Shown here piece after piece: positions 37,553-45,190 of a stretch of DNA of 64,000 nucleotides. The notes beneath the pieces are model-generated. The model did no database searches and was not told where the DNA came from. It saw nothing but the letters and a program-made list of their open reading frames with translations. Within the stretch, counting starts at the first letter, position 1. Every line of letters starts with the position of its first letter. The DNA lies in contig NZ_BAAAEU010000010.1 of the NCBI RefSeq assembly GCF_039523175.1, positions 1 to 64,000 of the forward strand, read 5' to 3'. Both the position numbers and the translations under genes were made by a program. Source of the stretch: Dokdonella_A soli. Lineage in GTDB: Bacteria > Pseudomonadota > Gammaproteobacteria > Xanthomonadales > Rhodanobacteraceae.

Positions 37553-37556
37553 TGTT

Positions 37557-37928
37557 CTACCTGATTGCGATGAGGGCGATCCAAAACGCGAACTGCGCGG
37601 CCAGTATCCCGGCGGTCAGGCCGGGAAACGGCAGCTTCCACACGGCTATCGCGAGATACAGCATCGCGCACAGCCAGAACCACTTCAGCGCTTCCGCTGC
37701 GTAGGCGGAGCGCAGAGCACTGCGAGCCGGAGCCACGCCCCGACCGAACATGCGCAGTGCGAACAATATGTTTCCTGCGGAGACGATGAATCCGCCCGTG
37801 AGTGCCGCCAGTCCCGCGCGCCAACCGAAACCCACTGCCGCGACCGTCGCGACCGCCAAGGTTGCGCCGAACTGCAGGGTTGCGGTGCGCGTCGCCACGT
37901 GCCAACCGTGGGCGATGGAATTACGCAC
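37557..37928 (-). CDS. atpI: ATP synthase subunit I
   Basis: A 123-residue protein with four membrane segments (GATLAVATVAAVGFGWRAGL, AALTGGFIVSAGNILFALRM, WFWLCAMLYLAIAVWKL, AGILAAQFAFWIALIAI). AtpI proteins help assemble the c ring. The GTG start is chosen because GGGAGG lies 5 nt upstream and the length fits; a longer open frame upstream is non-coding. It is the first gene of the operon. Confidence 0.85.
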   Translation of the reverse strand: MRNSIAHGWHVATRTATLQFGATLAVATVAAVGFGWRAGLAALTGGFIVSAGNILFALRMFGRGVAPARSALRSAYAAEALKWFWLCAMLYLAIAVWKLPFPGLTAGILAAQFAFWIALIAIR

Positions 37929-38007
37929 TCGGACCTCCCGGTCAAGGGAGACTGGGCGGTGGCGCGCCTCTCCCGATGCGGCCCCACCTCTCCAAAAGGC
38001 CGCAGAG

Positions 38008-38035
38008 TTTATCAACGCGGCACTGGTGGCCGCAA
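38008..38035 (-). promoter_or_regulatory. candidate sigma-70 promoter of the atp operon
   Basis: On the minus strand TTGCGG (38030-38035) and GATAAA (38008-38013) are separated by 16 bp, about 80 bp before the atpI GTG. It is the best promoter-like pair in an otherwise very GC-rich gap. Confidence 0.35.
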
Positions 38036-38213
38036 TCGGAAACCATGTGAGTGACCGCGTTCCACGGTCAGGATCGCGCGCGCGGGCGTTCCCAAGACGG
38101 GCGCGGACCGAGCCGGGGCGCGGGCTTGCGCGGGAGGCGCGGCCTTGGCGTCGCGCTCGCGGCATATTGCCGCAGGTGCGCAGAGTCCGGCAGGCCCGGG
38201 ATTCCGGCGCGGA

Positions 38214-38244
38214 AAACAAAAAAAGGCCGGACAGAGTCCGGCCT
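38214..38244 (-). terminator. rho-independent terminator of the phasin gene
   Basis: On the minus strand AGGCCGGAC and GTCCGGCCT form a 9-bp stem with a 3-nt loop (38224-38244), followed by a T-run interrupted by one G. It lies 61 bp after the phasin stop. Confidence 0.85.
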
Positions 38245-38253
38245 CGAAGTGAA

Positions 38254-38282
38254 CACGCTCGCGGAGGGGAGCCGCGAGCGTG
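38254..38282. other. second hairpin after the phasin gene
   Basis: CACGCTCGCGG and CCGCGAGCGTG form a perfect 11-bp stem with a 7-nt loop, between the phasin stop and its terminator. It may protect the mRNA 3' end. Confidence 0.5.
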
Positions 38283-38305
38283 CTTTCTCTGGGTAAACGT
38301 GAAAC

Positions 38306-38698
38306 TCAGCGGGCGCCGGTGGCCTTCTTGGCCGCATTGACCGTCTTGGTCAGCGTCTCGTTGGTGTTCTCGAACGAGCCCTTGGCCAGCGCGCCGATCG
38401 CCTCAGAGGTCTTCAGCGAAACGCCGAGCACTTCCTGGCTGTTCGCGTAAAGCTTCTCGGCGCTTTCCTTGGCGAGCTGGACGCCCTTGGCGGAGATCGC
38501 CTTGGCGCCTTCGAAATCACGGACTTCGGCGGCTTCGGACCAGAAATCGACGGACGCCTTGACGCGGTCCTCGAAGGTCTTCAGGTTCAACTCGGTGATG
38601 CGCTCGAAACTGGCCAGCGCGAGGCCCTGCGCCTTGACGAACGCATCGGCATAGCTCTTGCCGAGCGCCAGGGACTGGGTGTTGATCTGCTCGAACAT
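38306..38698 (-). CDS. phasin family protein
   Basis: A 130-residue soluble, highly helical protein (MFEQINTQSLALGKSYADAF, LNLKTFEDRVKASVDFWSEA, and a C-terminal NAAKKATGAR tail). It matches the phasin_2 family that coats polyhydroxyalkanoate granules. ATG 38698 fits AGAGG 9 nt upstream and the family length; upstream in-frame codons are promoter DNA. It has its own promoter with a palindromic operator and its own terminator, so it is monocistronic. No PHA synthase gene is in the window. Confidence 0.85.
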   Translation of the reverse strand: MFEQINTQSLALGKSYADAFVKAQGLALASFERITELNLKTFEDRVKASVDFWSEAAEVRDFEGAKAISAKGVQLAKESAEKLYANSQEVLGVSLKTSEAIGALAKGSFENTNETLTKTVNAAKKATGAR

Positions 38699-38735
38699 GA
38701 TCGATACCTCTGGGGTATTGGGGGAGTGTGGAGGC

Positions 38736-38767
38736 ATCCTAGCAGGGATTATGTTGCGACGCAACAT
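38736..38767 (-). promoter_or_regulatory. phasin promoter with palindromic operator
   Basis: On the minus strand TTGCGT (38759-38764) and TAGGAT (38736-38741) are 17 bp apart. The -35 lies inside a palindrome with 8-bp arms, ATGTTGCG-N-CGCAACAT (38751-38767). Phasin genes are classically repressed by PhaR; the TTGC...GCAA dyad over the -35 box fits such a repressor site. Confidence 0.6.
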
Positions 38768-38886
38768 GATTTCGTCAAAAGCATCCACTCGCCGAGAATA
38801 CGGCTGTCATATGACGTTTATATTCAAGCAGCTATGCGGAGAGCGGCCGCTTGCGGCGTTGCGGGATATTCGGCGCGCGTGACCGG

Positions 38887-39255
38887 TCAGAGGGCGTCGT
38901 CGGGGCCGTCGTAGGTGCAGGTCGAGGTGCAGGTCTCGTGCACGACGATGCGCGCCAGCAGCGGCAGGCGCGGCTTGAGGTTCGCCCAGACCCAGCGCGC
39001 CAGCACCTCGCTGGTCGGGTTGTCGAGGCCGGGGATGTCGTTGAGGTAGTTGTGGTCGAGCTGCTCGAAAAGCGGCGCGAACGCGGCTTTCAGGTCCGCG
39101 AAATCCATGACCCAGCCCAGCCGTGGATCGAGCGGCCCGCGCACATGGACCTCGATGCCGAACGAGTGCCCGTGCAGGCGCGCGCACTTGTGCCCGGCCG
39201 GCACGTTGGGTAGCCGGTGTGCGGCTTCGACGCGGAAGGTCTTCGAGATGTCCAT
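38887..39255 (-). CDS. queD: 6-carboxy-5,6,7,8-tetrahydropterin synthase
   Basis: A 122-residue PTPS-family enzyme: FRVEAAHRLPNVPAGHKCARLHGHSF contains the Zn histidines (AAHRL and HGH) and the catalytic Cys; LGWVMDFADLK, LDHNYLNDI and VHETCTSTCTY follow. QueD makes the carboxy-tetrahydropterin used for queuosine and 7-deazaguanine. ATG 39255 gives the family-standard N-terminus; the frame is open upstream through a repeat array but is not coding there. No other queuosine gene lies nearby. Confidence 0.9.
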   Translation of the reverse strand: MDISKTFRVEAAHRLPNVPAGHKCARLHGHSFGIEVHVRGPLDPRLGWVMDFADLKAAFAPLFEQLDHNYLNDIPGLDNPTSEVLARWVWANLKPRLPLLARIVVHETCTSTCTYDGPDDAL

Positions 39256-39746
39256 CACCAAGCAGTTTACTGCAAGCGCAGCATCGTCCCTCGGCGGCCC
39301 GGCGGCGGCGTTTCGCGAGGATCCATCCATGGAGCGCCTCCCAGTCGGCATCCATGCCTCCTCCACGGTCGCCCTGAGGGCGCGTGAGGTCGGTACAAGC
39401 ATCCTCCGTGGAGCGCCGCCGTTCCCTCGCGCTCTCCGACGAGAGCGCTCGACCTGCCTCACCCGCATCCGCCCTGAGGGGCAGTGTCAGTGTTTTGCGA
39501 GGATCCATCCATGGAGCGCCTCCCAGTCGGCATCCATGCCTCCTCCGCGGTCGCCCTGAGGGCGCGCGAGGTCGGTACAAGCATCCTCCGTGGAGCGCCG
39601 CCGTTTGGCATCCTGCCTCACCCGCATCCGCCCGGAGGGGCGGATGCGACCATGCCATTTGTCACGTGACGAATCGCGCAGGCTTCCGACAAGATCGGGT
39701 GACGCCTTGCGCATTTCATGAAGAACCGAACCTCGGGAGTGGACTG
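39256..39746. other. intergenic region with tandem repeat
   Basis: This 491 bp gap between the divergent queD and TldD genes is filled mostly by a tandem repeat (39315-39641). Open frames on both strands cross it, but they encode duplicated Arg/Gly-rich peptide with no recognisable domain, so I treat the region as non-coding. Confidence 0.6.
39315..39641. repeat. tandem direct repeat upstream of the TldD operon
   Basis: A 109-nt unit at 39315-39423 recurs at 39497-39605 with two mismatches (offset 182 nt). A second shared block of about 30 nt (CCTGCCTCACCCGCATCCGC and following) occurs at 39453-39482 and 39612-39641, nearer to the first block in the second copy because of a deletion. The unit contains GGATCCATCCATGGAGCGCC. 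Confidence 0.85.
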
Positions 39747-41381
39747 ATGGACAGACGAGATTTTCTCAAGATCACCGGCGCCGGCCTCGGCAGCCTGGTG
39801 ATTCCCGCGATCTGCGGCCGCGCGATCGCGGCCGAAGCGCTGCTCACCAAGATCGACGTGGCGACCAAGAAGCGCCTCGCCGACGTCGCGCTGCAGGCCG
39901 CCAAATCCAGCGGAGCGAGCTACTGCGACGTGCGCATCGGCCGCTACCTGCGCCAGTTCGTGATCACGCGCGAGGACAAGGTGCAGAACGTCGTCAACAC
40001 GGAATCGACCGGCATCGGCATCCGTGTGATCGCGAAGGGCGCCTGGGGCTTCGCGGCGACCAGCGACCTGTCCAGCGACGCCATCGCCAAGGCGGCGGCG
40101 CAGGCGGTCGCGATCGCGAAGGCGAATGCGCGCCTGCGCACCGAGCCGGTGCAACTCGCGCCGACCAAGGGTGTCGGCGAAGTGTCATGGGCGACGCCGA
40201 TCGTGAAGAACGCGATGGAAGTGCCGATCAAGGACAAGGTCGACCTGCTGCTCGGCGTCAACGCGGCCGCGATGCAGGCCGGCGCGAGCTTCATCAACTC
40301 GATCCTGTTCCTGGTCAACGAGCAGAAGTACTTCGCCTCGACCGACGGCTCCTACATCGACCAGGACGTGCATCGCATCTGGGCGCCGATGCATGTGACC
40401 GCGGTCGACCAGAAGACCGGCAAGTTCCGCACCCGCGCCGGCCTTTCCGCGCCGCGCGGCATGGGTTTCGAATACCTCGATGCGAAAGCCGCCGACAGGA
40501 TCGAGCTGCCGGGTGGCGCGGTGGTCTACCGCGACTCCTATGACATGAAGGCCGATGCGATCGCGGCCGCCAAGCAGGCCAAGGAGAAGCTGACCGCGCA
40601 GTCGGTCAAGCCCGGCAAGTACGACCTGATGCTCGACCCCTCGCACCTGTGGCTGACCATCCACGAGTCGGTCGGCCATCCGCTCGAGCTCGACCGCGTG
40701 CTCGGCTACGAGGCGAACTACGCCGGCACCAGCTTCGCGACGATGGACAAGCTCAAGGACAAGTTCAAGTACGGCAGCGACAAGGTCACGATCTTCGCCG
40801 ACAAGGTGCAGAAGGGTACGCTCGGTGCGGTCGGCTACGACGACGAGGGCATCAAGACACAGCGCTGGGACCTGATCAAGGACGGCACGCTGGTCAACTA
40901 CCAGGTGATCCGCGACCAGGCGCACATCCTCGGCCTCAAGGAGTCGCAGGGTTGCTGCTATGCCGATTCGTGGTCGAGCGTGCAGTTCCAGCGCATGGCC
41001 AACGTCTCGCTGGCGCCGGGCAAGGACAAGCTCGCGCCCGCGGAGATGATCAAGAACATCGAGAACGGCATCTACATCATCGGCGACGGCTCGTTCTCGA
41101 TCGACCAGCAGCGCTACAACGCGCAGTTCGGCGGCCAGCTGTTCTACGAGATCAAGAACGGCAAGGTCACGCAGCCGCTCGAGGACGTCGCTTACCAGAT
41201 CCGCACGCCGGAATTCTGGAACTCCTGCGCCGCGGTCTGTGACGAGGGCGACTACCGCTTCGGCGGTTCGTTCTTCGACGGCAAGGGCCAGCCCGGTCAG
41301 GTCTCCGCCGTCTCGCACGGCTCGAGCACGGCGCGCTTCAACGGCGCCAACGTCATCAACACGGCACGCAGCCTCGGCTGA
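39747..41381 (+). CDS. TldD-family metalloprotease with Tat signal
   Basis: A 544-residue protein. MDRRDFLKITGAGLGSLVIP at the N-terminus is a twin-arginine signal with cleavage near RAIA-AE; GGGAG lies 8 nt upstream of ATG 39747. The mature part is the TldD/PmbA fold with HESVGH (His306, Glu307, His310; HExxxH) and later Cys403/Cys404 in a conserved region. TldD-TldE of E. coli is a cytoplasmic heterodimeric Zn-protease that matures microcin B17. Here the catalytic subunit carries an export signal, so it probably works folded in the periplasm. It starts the nine-gene operon and lies 20 bp before its TldE-like partner. Confidence 0.88.
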   Translation: MDRRDFLKITGAGLGSLVIPAICGRAIAAEALLTKIDVATKKRLADVALQAAKSSGASYCDVRIGRYLRQFVITREDKVQNVVNTESTGIGIRVIAKGAWGFAATSDLSSDAIAKAAAQAVAIAKANARLRTEPVQLAPTKGVGEVSWATPIVKNAMEVPIKDKVDLLLGVNAAAMQAGASFINSILFLVNEQKYFASTDGSYIDQDVHRIWAPMHVTAVDQKTGKFRTRAGLSAPRGMGFEYLDAKAADRIELPGGAVVYRDSYDMKADAIAAAKQAKEKLTAQSVKPGKYDLMLDPSHLWLTIHESVGHPLELDRVLGYEANYAGTSFATMDKLKDKFKYGSDKVTIFADKVQKGTLGAVGYDDEGIKTQRWDLIKDGTLVNYQVIRDQAHILGLKESQGCCYADSWSSVQFQRMANVSLAPGKDKLAPAEMIKNIENGIYIIGDGSFSIDQQRYNAQFGGQLFYEIKNGKVTQPLEDVAYQIRTPEFWNSCAAVCDEGDYRFGGSFFDGKGQPGQVSAVSHGSSTARFNGANVINTARSLG

Positions 41382-41401
41382 GCGGCGCGGAGAAATCATC
41401 C

Positions 41402-42736
41402 ATGAGCATGTACACCGAAGAACAAGCCAAGGCGATCCTCGACAAGGTCATCAAGCTGTCGAAGGCCGACCAGTGCAGCGCGACGCTGAGCGGATCGAAC
41501 GGCGGCAACATCCGCTACGCGCTGAACAGCGTGTCGACCAGCGGTTATGTCAGCGACGCCGACCTCGCGGTCGAAGTCGCGTTCGGCAAGAAGACCGGCA
41601 CCGCCACGATCAACACCTTCGACGACACGTCACTGGAAAACGTCGTGCGCCGCGCCGAGGAACTCGCCAAGCTCGCGCCGGACAACCCCGAGTTCGTGCC
41701 GGCGATCGAGAAGCAGGCCTACAAGGCCAGCAACACGTTCCTGGACAAGACCGCCGCGGTCACGCCGGAATACCGCGCGCAGGTCGCGGCCGCGTGCATC
41801 GAGCCGTGCCGCAAGGACAAGCTGGTCGCCGCCGGCTTCTTCTCCGATACGCAGAATTTCTCCGCGATCGCGAACAGCAAGGGCAACTTCGGCTATCAGA
41901 AGTCGACCGGCATGGACTTCACCTGCACGGTGCGCACCGATGACGGCCACGGCTCGGGCTGGGTCGCGCGCAACCTCGCCGATGTGTCGAAGTTCGACGC
42001 GAAGAGCGACATCCAGACGGCCATCCGCAAGGCCAAGGGTTCGGTCGACGCGAAGGCGCTCGAGCCCGGCAAGTACACCGTGATCATGGAGCCGGCCGCG
42101 ACCGCGGGCCTGATCTCGTTCATGATGTTCGGCTTCGACGCGCGCCAGGCCGACGAGGGCCGCAGCTTCCTGTCCAAGAAGGGCGGCGGCAACAAGCTCG
42201 GCGAGAAGCTGTTCGACGAACGCGTGTCGATCCATGCCGATCCGTGGGACGTGGATGCCGCGGTGCTGCCGTGGGACAACGACGGCCTTGCCCGCGAGCG
42301 CACTTCGATCGTCACCCAGGGCAAGATCGACTACCTGCACTATTCGCGCTACTGGGCGCAGAAGCAGGGCAAGAAAGCGATCGGCCAGCCCGGCAACCTG
42401 ATCATGGTCGGCGGCGACAAATCGACGATGGACCTGGTCAAGGGCACCAAGAAGGGCGTGCTGGTCACGCGCACCTGGTACATCCGCATGGTCGATCCGC
42501 AGACCGTGCTGCTGACCGGCCTCACGCGCGACGGCACGTTCTACATCGAGAACGGCGAGATCAAGTACCCGATCAAGAACTTCCGCTTCAACGAGTCGCC
42601 CGCGATCATGCTCAACAACATCGAGGAGATCGGCAAGCCGGTGCGCGTCGGCGACGACGAGTCGCCGTTCGTGATGATGATCCCGCCGATGAAGATCCGC
42701 GATTTCACGTTCACGTCGTTGTCCGACGCGGTCTGA
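41402..42736 (+). CDS. TldE/PmbA-like partner subunit
   Basis: A 444-residue TldD/PmbA-family protein (SGSNGGNIRYALNSVSTSGY, GNLIMVGGDKSTMDLVKGTK, VLVTRTWYIRMVDPQTVLLT, FRFNESPAIMLNNIEEIG). It has no HExxxH motif, as expected of the non-catalytic TldE subunit, and no signal peptide. Since the TldD-like partner carries a Tat signal, it may be co-exported by piggy-back or remain in the cytosol. The stop is followed after 6 nt by a 15-bp hairpin repeat. Confidence 0.87.
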   Translation: MSMYTEEQAKAILDKVIKLSKADQCSATLSGSNGGNIRYALNSVSTSGYVSDADLAVEVAFGKKTGTATINTFDDTSLENVVRRAEELAKLAPDNPEFVPAIEKQAYKASNTFLDKTAAVTPEYRAQVAAACIEPCRKDKLVAAGFFSDTQNFSAIANSKGNFGYQKSTGMDFTCTVRTDDGHGSGWVARNLADVSKFDAKSDIQTAIRKAKGSVDAKALEPGKYTVIMEPAATAGLISFMMFGFDARQADEGRSFLSKKGGGNKLGEKLFDERVSIHADPWDVDAAVLPWDNDGLARERTSIVTQGKIDYLHYSRYWAQKQGKKAIGQPGNLIMVGGDKSTMDLVKGTKKGVLVTRTWYIRMVDPQTVLLTGLTRDGTFYIENGEIKYPIKNFRFNESPAIMLNNIEEIGKPVRVGDDESPFVMMIPPMKIRDFTFTSLSDAV

Positions 42737-42742
42737 GAAAAG

Positions 42743-42789
42743 CCCTCTCCCCCGAACTCGTTCGGGGGAGAGGGTTGGGTGAGGGGGCG
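42743..42789. repeat. CCCTCTCC/GGAGAGGG repeat, copy 1
   Basis: CCCTCTCCCCCGAAC (42743-42757) pairs perfectly with GTTCGGGGGAGAGGG (42760-42774), followed by the arm TTGGGTGAGGGGGCG. It sits 6 nt after the TldE-like stop. Copy 2 (42882-42932) is in the opposite orientation, so the two arms face each other across about 92 bp. Confidence 0.85.
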
Positions 42790-42881
42790 AGAGTCGGTCG
42801 TTCGCAGTGCCGAATTTTGTCGATGCGCACGGCATCTGAATGAATCGTTCCGTATCCAATGTCCCGCCTTCGCCCGCCCTC

Positions 42882-42932
42882 CGCCCCCTCACCCCAACCC
42901 TCTCCCCAACGATGAAACCGTTGGGGGAGAGG
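42882..42932. repeat. CCCTCTCC/GGAGAGGG repeat, copy 2 (supplies an SD)
   Basis: The arm CGCCCCCTCACCCCAA (42882-42897) precedes a stem CCCTCTCCCCAACG / CGTTGGGGGAGAGG (42898-42911, 42919-42932). The right stem ends in GGGGGAGAGG, 11 nt before the ATG of the DUF4159 gene, and is its only visible ribosome binding site. Confidence 0.85.
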
Positions 42933-42943
42933 AAGCTCGAGCC

Positions 42944-43651
42944 ATGACCCGCTCCGAATTCCTCCGTCTCATGCTCGCCGGCAGCACCGGCGCGCTGCTC
43001 GCGCCGCTGGCGAAAACCGTGCATGCGGACGAGGCTGCGTACGACTTCTGGTTCACGCGCCTGATGTACGAATCCGGCGACTGGGATGTCGACCAGCGCA
43101 TGCCGTCGAACCTGCTCGACGCGCTGATCCAGTACACGACGTTGCGCGTCGACCCGAAGGAAAGAGTGCTGCCGCTTTCCGACCGGCGCATGCTGACCCA
43201 GCCGTTCTGCTACATGGCCGGACACAAGCTGGTCGAGTTCAATCCGGACGAGCGCCGCAACTTCGAGCGCTACGTGCGCAACGGCGGCTTCGTGCTGGTC
43301 GACGACTGCAACCACGATATCGACGGCCTGTTCGCGAAGTCATTCGAGCGTGAGATGGTGTCGATCTTCGGCGACGGTGCGTTGCAGAAGCTTCCGAAGA
43401 AACACCCGATCTTCGACAGTTTCTTCAAGTTCGACGGACCGCCGAACACCGCCTTCGAACTCAACGGCTGGGGCGACGACCTCGTCCATGAATACCTGAA
43501 AGGCATCGAGATCGACGGCCGCCTCGGCGTGCTCTACAGCAACAAGGACTATGGCTGCGAATGGGATTACGACTGGCGCAACAAGCGCTTCCTCGCCGAG
43601 GACAACACGAAGTTCGCGGTCAATGTCGTGATCTATGCGCTGACGGCGTAG
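42944..43651 (+). CDS. DUF4159 domain protein, exported
   Basis: A 235-residue protein with an N-terminal signal (RSEFLRLMLAGSTGALLAPL, cleavage near VHA-DE); the single Arg makes it Sec-like more than Tat. The rest is one DUF4159 domain (MAGHKLVEFNPDERRNFERY, GGFVLVDDCNHD, HEYLKGIEIDGRLGVLYSNK), a glutamine-amidotransferase-like fold found beside MoxR/DUF58 genes. ATG 42944 is used because the signal starts here; the frame is open upstream through the repeat. Role unknown; it probably acts in the periplasm with the TldD-like protein. Confidence 0.8.
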   Translation: MTRSEFLRLMLAGSTGALLAPLAKTVHADEAAYDFWFTRLMYESGDWDVDQRMPSNLLDALIQYTTLRVDPKERVLPLSDRRMLTQPFCYMAGHKLVEFNPDERRNFERYVRNGGFVLVDDCNHDIDGLFAKSFEREMVSIFGDGALQKLPKKHPIFDSFFKFDGPPNTAFELNGWGDDLVHEYLKGIEIDGRLGVLYSNKDYGCEWDYDWRNKRFLAEDNTKFAVNVVIYALTA

Positions 43652-43661
43652 CCTCAAATTC

Positions 43662-43738
43662 CGTCGTCCCGGCGTACGCCGGGACCCAGCGTCTTGGCCG
43701 TCGAGAGCCGCTGGGTTCCGGCTTGCGCCGGAACGACG
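43662..43738. repeat. inverted repeat between DUF4159 and MoxR genes
   Basis: Two 30-nt arms (43662-43691 and 43709-43738) match in inverted orientation at 26 of 30 positions. Each arm contains its own small palindrome (CCCGGCGTACGCCGGG; TTCCGGCTTGCGCCGGAA) and ends in CCAGCG / CGCTGG. It is the GTCGTTCCGGC...CCAGCG type of intergenic element common in proteobacteria. Confidence 0.8.
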
Positions 43739-43759
43739 AATTGAAACCAGGGAATCGTA

Positions 43760-44755
43760 ATGAATGATGTAGCGACTGAAGAATCCGTGCATTCGCAGCT
43801 TGACAAGCTCAGCGCGCTGCGCGACGCCATCGCCAAAGTCATCGTCGGCCAGCACGACGTCGTCGAGCAGTTGCTGATCGCCCTGCTCGCCGGCGGTCAT
43901 TGCCTGCTTGAAGGCGTGCCCGGCCTCGGCAAGACGCTATTGGTGCGTTCGCTCGGGCAGGCACTCGCGCTCGACTTCCATCGCATCCAGTTCACGCCGG
44001 ACTTGATGCCGAGCGACATCATCGGCACCGAGATCCTCGAGGAAGACCACGGCACCGGCAAGCGCTATTTCAAGTTCCAGCAGGGTCCGGTGTTCACGAA
44101 CCTGCTGCTTGCCGACGAACTCAACCGCACGCCGCCGAAGACGCAGTCCGCGTTGCTCGAGGCGATGCAGGAACGCACGATCAGCTACGCCGGCACCACG
44201 CACAACCTGCCGCGCCCGTTCTTCGTGCTGGCCACGCAGAATCCGCTCGAACAAGCCGGCACCTATCCGCTGCCCGAAGCGCAGCTCGACCGCTTCCTGC
44301 TGCATATCCGCGTCGATTATCCCGATGAATCCGAAGAGCGCGCCATCCTCGCGCAAACCACGGGCAGCGCCAGCGGTCGCATCGATCCGGTGATGAACGG
44401 CGACGAAGTCATTGCGCTGCAGAAGCTCACGCGGGAGGTGCACGTCGGCGATGACGTGCTCGCGTGGATCACGCGTCTGGTGCGCGCCACGCGCCCGCAA
44501 ACCAGCGACGTCGCCGAGGTGCGCGAATGGGTGCGCTGGGGCGCCGGTCCGCGTGCCGGCCAGTCGCTCGTGCTTGCCGCGAAGGCGCGCGCGTTGATCC
44601 ATGGTCGCTTCGCGGCGACGCGCGACGATGTGAAGGCACTCGCGGCGCCGGTGCTGCGCCATCGCCTGCTGCTCTCGTTCGCGGCCGAGGCCGAGCAGCG
44701 CAGCAGTGACGATGTCGTGACCGCGCTGCTGCGGGCACTGCCGTTTCCCACGTGA
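43760..44755 (+). CDS. MoxR-family AAA+ ATPase
   Basis: A 331-residue AAA+ protein: Walker A LLEGVPGLGKTLLVRSLGQA, IQFTPDLMPSDIIGTEI, Walker B NLLLADELNRTPPKTQSALL, sensor FVLATQNPLEQAGTYPLPEA and DRFLLHI arginine finger, then a C-terminal lid. MoxR proteins act as chaperones that assemble metal-containing or multi-subunit proteins, often with VWA proteins encoded next to them; here the DUF58/VWA-like partner follows. AGGGAA precedes the ATG. Confidence 0.93.
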   Translation: MNDVATEESVHSQLDKLSALRDAIAKVIVGQHDVVEQLLIALLAGGHCLLEGVPGLGKTLLVRSLGQALALDFHRIQFTPDLMPSDIIGTEILEEDHGTGKRYFKFQQGPVFTNLLLADELNRTPPKTQSALLEAMQERTISYAGTTHNLPRPFFVLATQNPLEQAGTYPLPEAQLDRFLLHIRVDYPDESEERAILAQTTGSASGRIDPVMNGDEVIALQKLTREVHVGDDVLAWITRLVRATRPQTSDVAEVREWVRWGAGPRAGQSLVLAAKARALIHGRFAATRDDVKALAAPVLRHRLLLSFAAEAEQRSSDDVVTALLRALPFPT

Positions 44756-44779
44756 TCTTTTCAGCGCCGAGGTGATCTG

Positions 44780-45190
44780 ATGATGGGTGAAACCACCGGT
44801 GGCGTGCGCCTGCTGCTGCGCGCCGAAGCGTTGTGTGTGCTCGTCGCAGCCGTGCTGATGTATGCCCGTTCCGGGTTCGGCTGGGGCACGTTCGCGCTGT
44901 TCTTCCTGGCGCCGGACTTGTCGTTCTTCGGCTATCTCGCCGGCGCGCATGTCGGCGCGGCGTGCTACAACGCCGCGCATTCCTACATCGGCGTGGTGGT
45001 CTGTGGCATTGCCGGCGTGACCTTCGCGTCGCCTGTGCTGATGGCCACCGCTTTGATCTGGGCCGCGCACATCGGCTTCGACCGCACACTCGGCTACGGA
45101 CTCAAGTATTCCGCCGGCTTCGGCTACACGCATCTCGGTCGCATCGGACGCCAGCACGATGCCCGCGGTCCGCAGCCATCCTCCGCGTGA
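44780..45190 (+). CDS. DUF4260 membrane protein
   Basis: A 136-residue protein with four membrane segments and the DUF4260 pattern (LFFLAPDLSFFGYLAGAHVG, YNAAHSYIG, ALIWAAHIGFDRTLGYGLKY). GAGGTGATCTG precedes the ATG; a second ATG follows directly. It overlaps the DUF58 start by 4 nt (GTGA). DUF4260 genes are usually found alone, so its place between moxR and DUF58 genes, which are normally adjacent, looks like an insertion that became translationally coupled. Function unknown. Confidence 0.85.
   Translation: MMGETTGGVRLLLRAEALCVLVAAVLMYARSGFGWGTFALFFLAPDLSFFGYLAGAHVGAACYNAAHSYIGVVVCGIAGVTFASPVLMATALIWAAHIGFDRTLGYGLKYSAGFGYTHLGRIGRQHDARGPQPSSA

Larger units (their letters stand above)
37929..38305. 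other. intergenic region between phasin and atp operon
   Basis: This 377 bp stretch contains, reading on the minus strand, two hairpins after the phasin gene (one a terminator) and then the probable atp promoter near 38008-38035. The middle part (about 38050-38200) is very GC-rich and holds no recognisable gene. Confidence 0.5.

Noticed and set aside
39315..39641. CRISPR array
   Set aside because: Only two copies of a long 109-nt unit with unequal spacing, no short regular repeats and no cas genes.
38807..39658. 283-codon minus-strand frame with duplicated peptide
   Set aside because: It is produced by the tandem repeat and runs through queD in another frame. No ribosome site and no domain; repetition follows the DNA, not protein selection.
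42743..42774. Rho-independent terminator after the TldE-like gene
   Set aside because: The stem is strong, but there is no T-tract and the same palindrome recurs inside coding regions, so it is a repeat and not a dedicated terminator.
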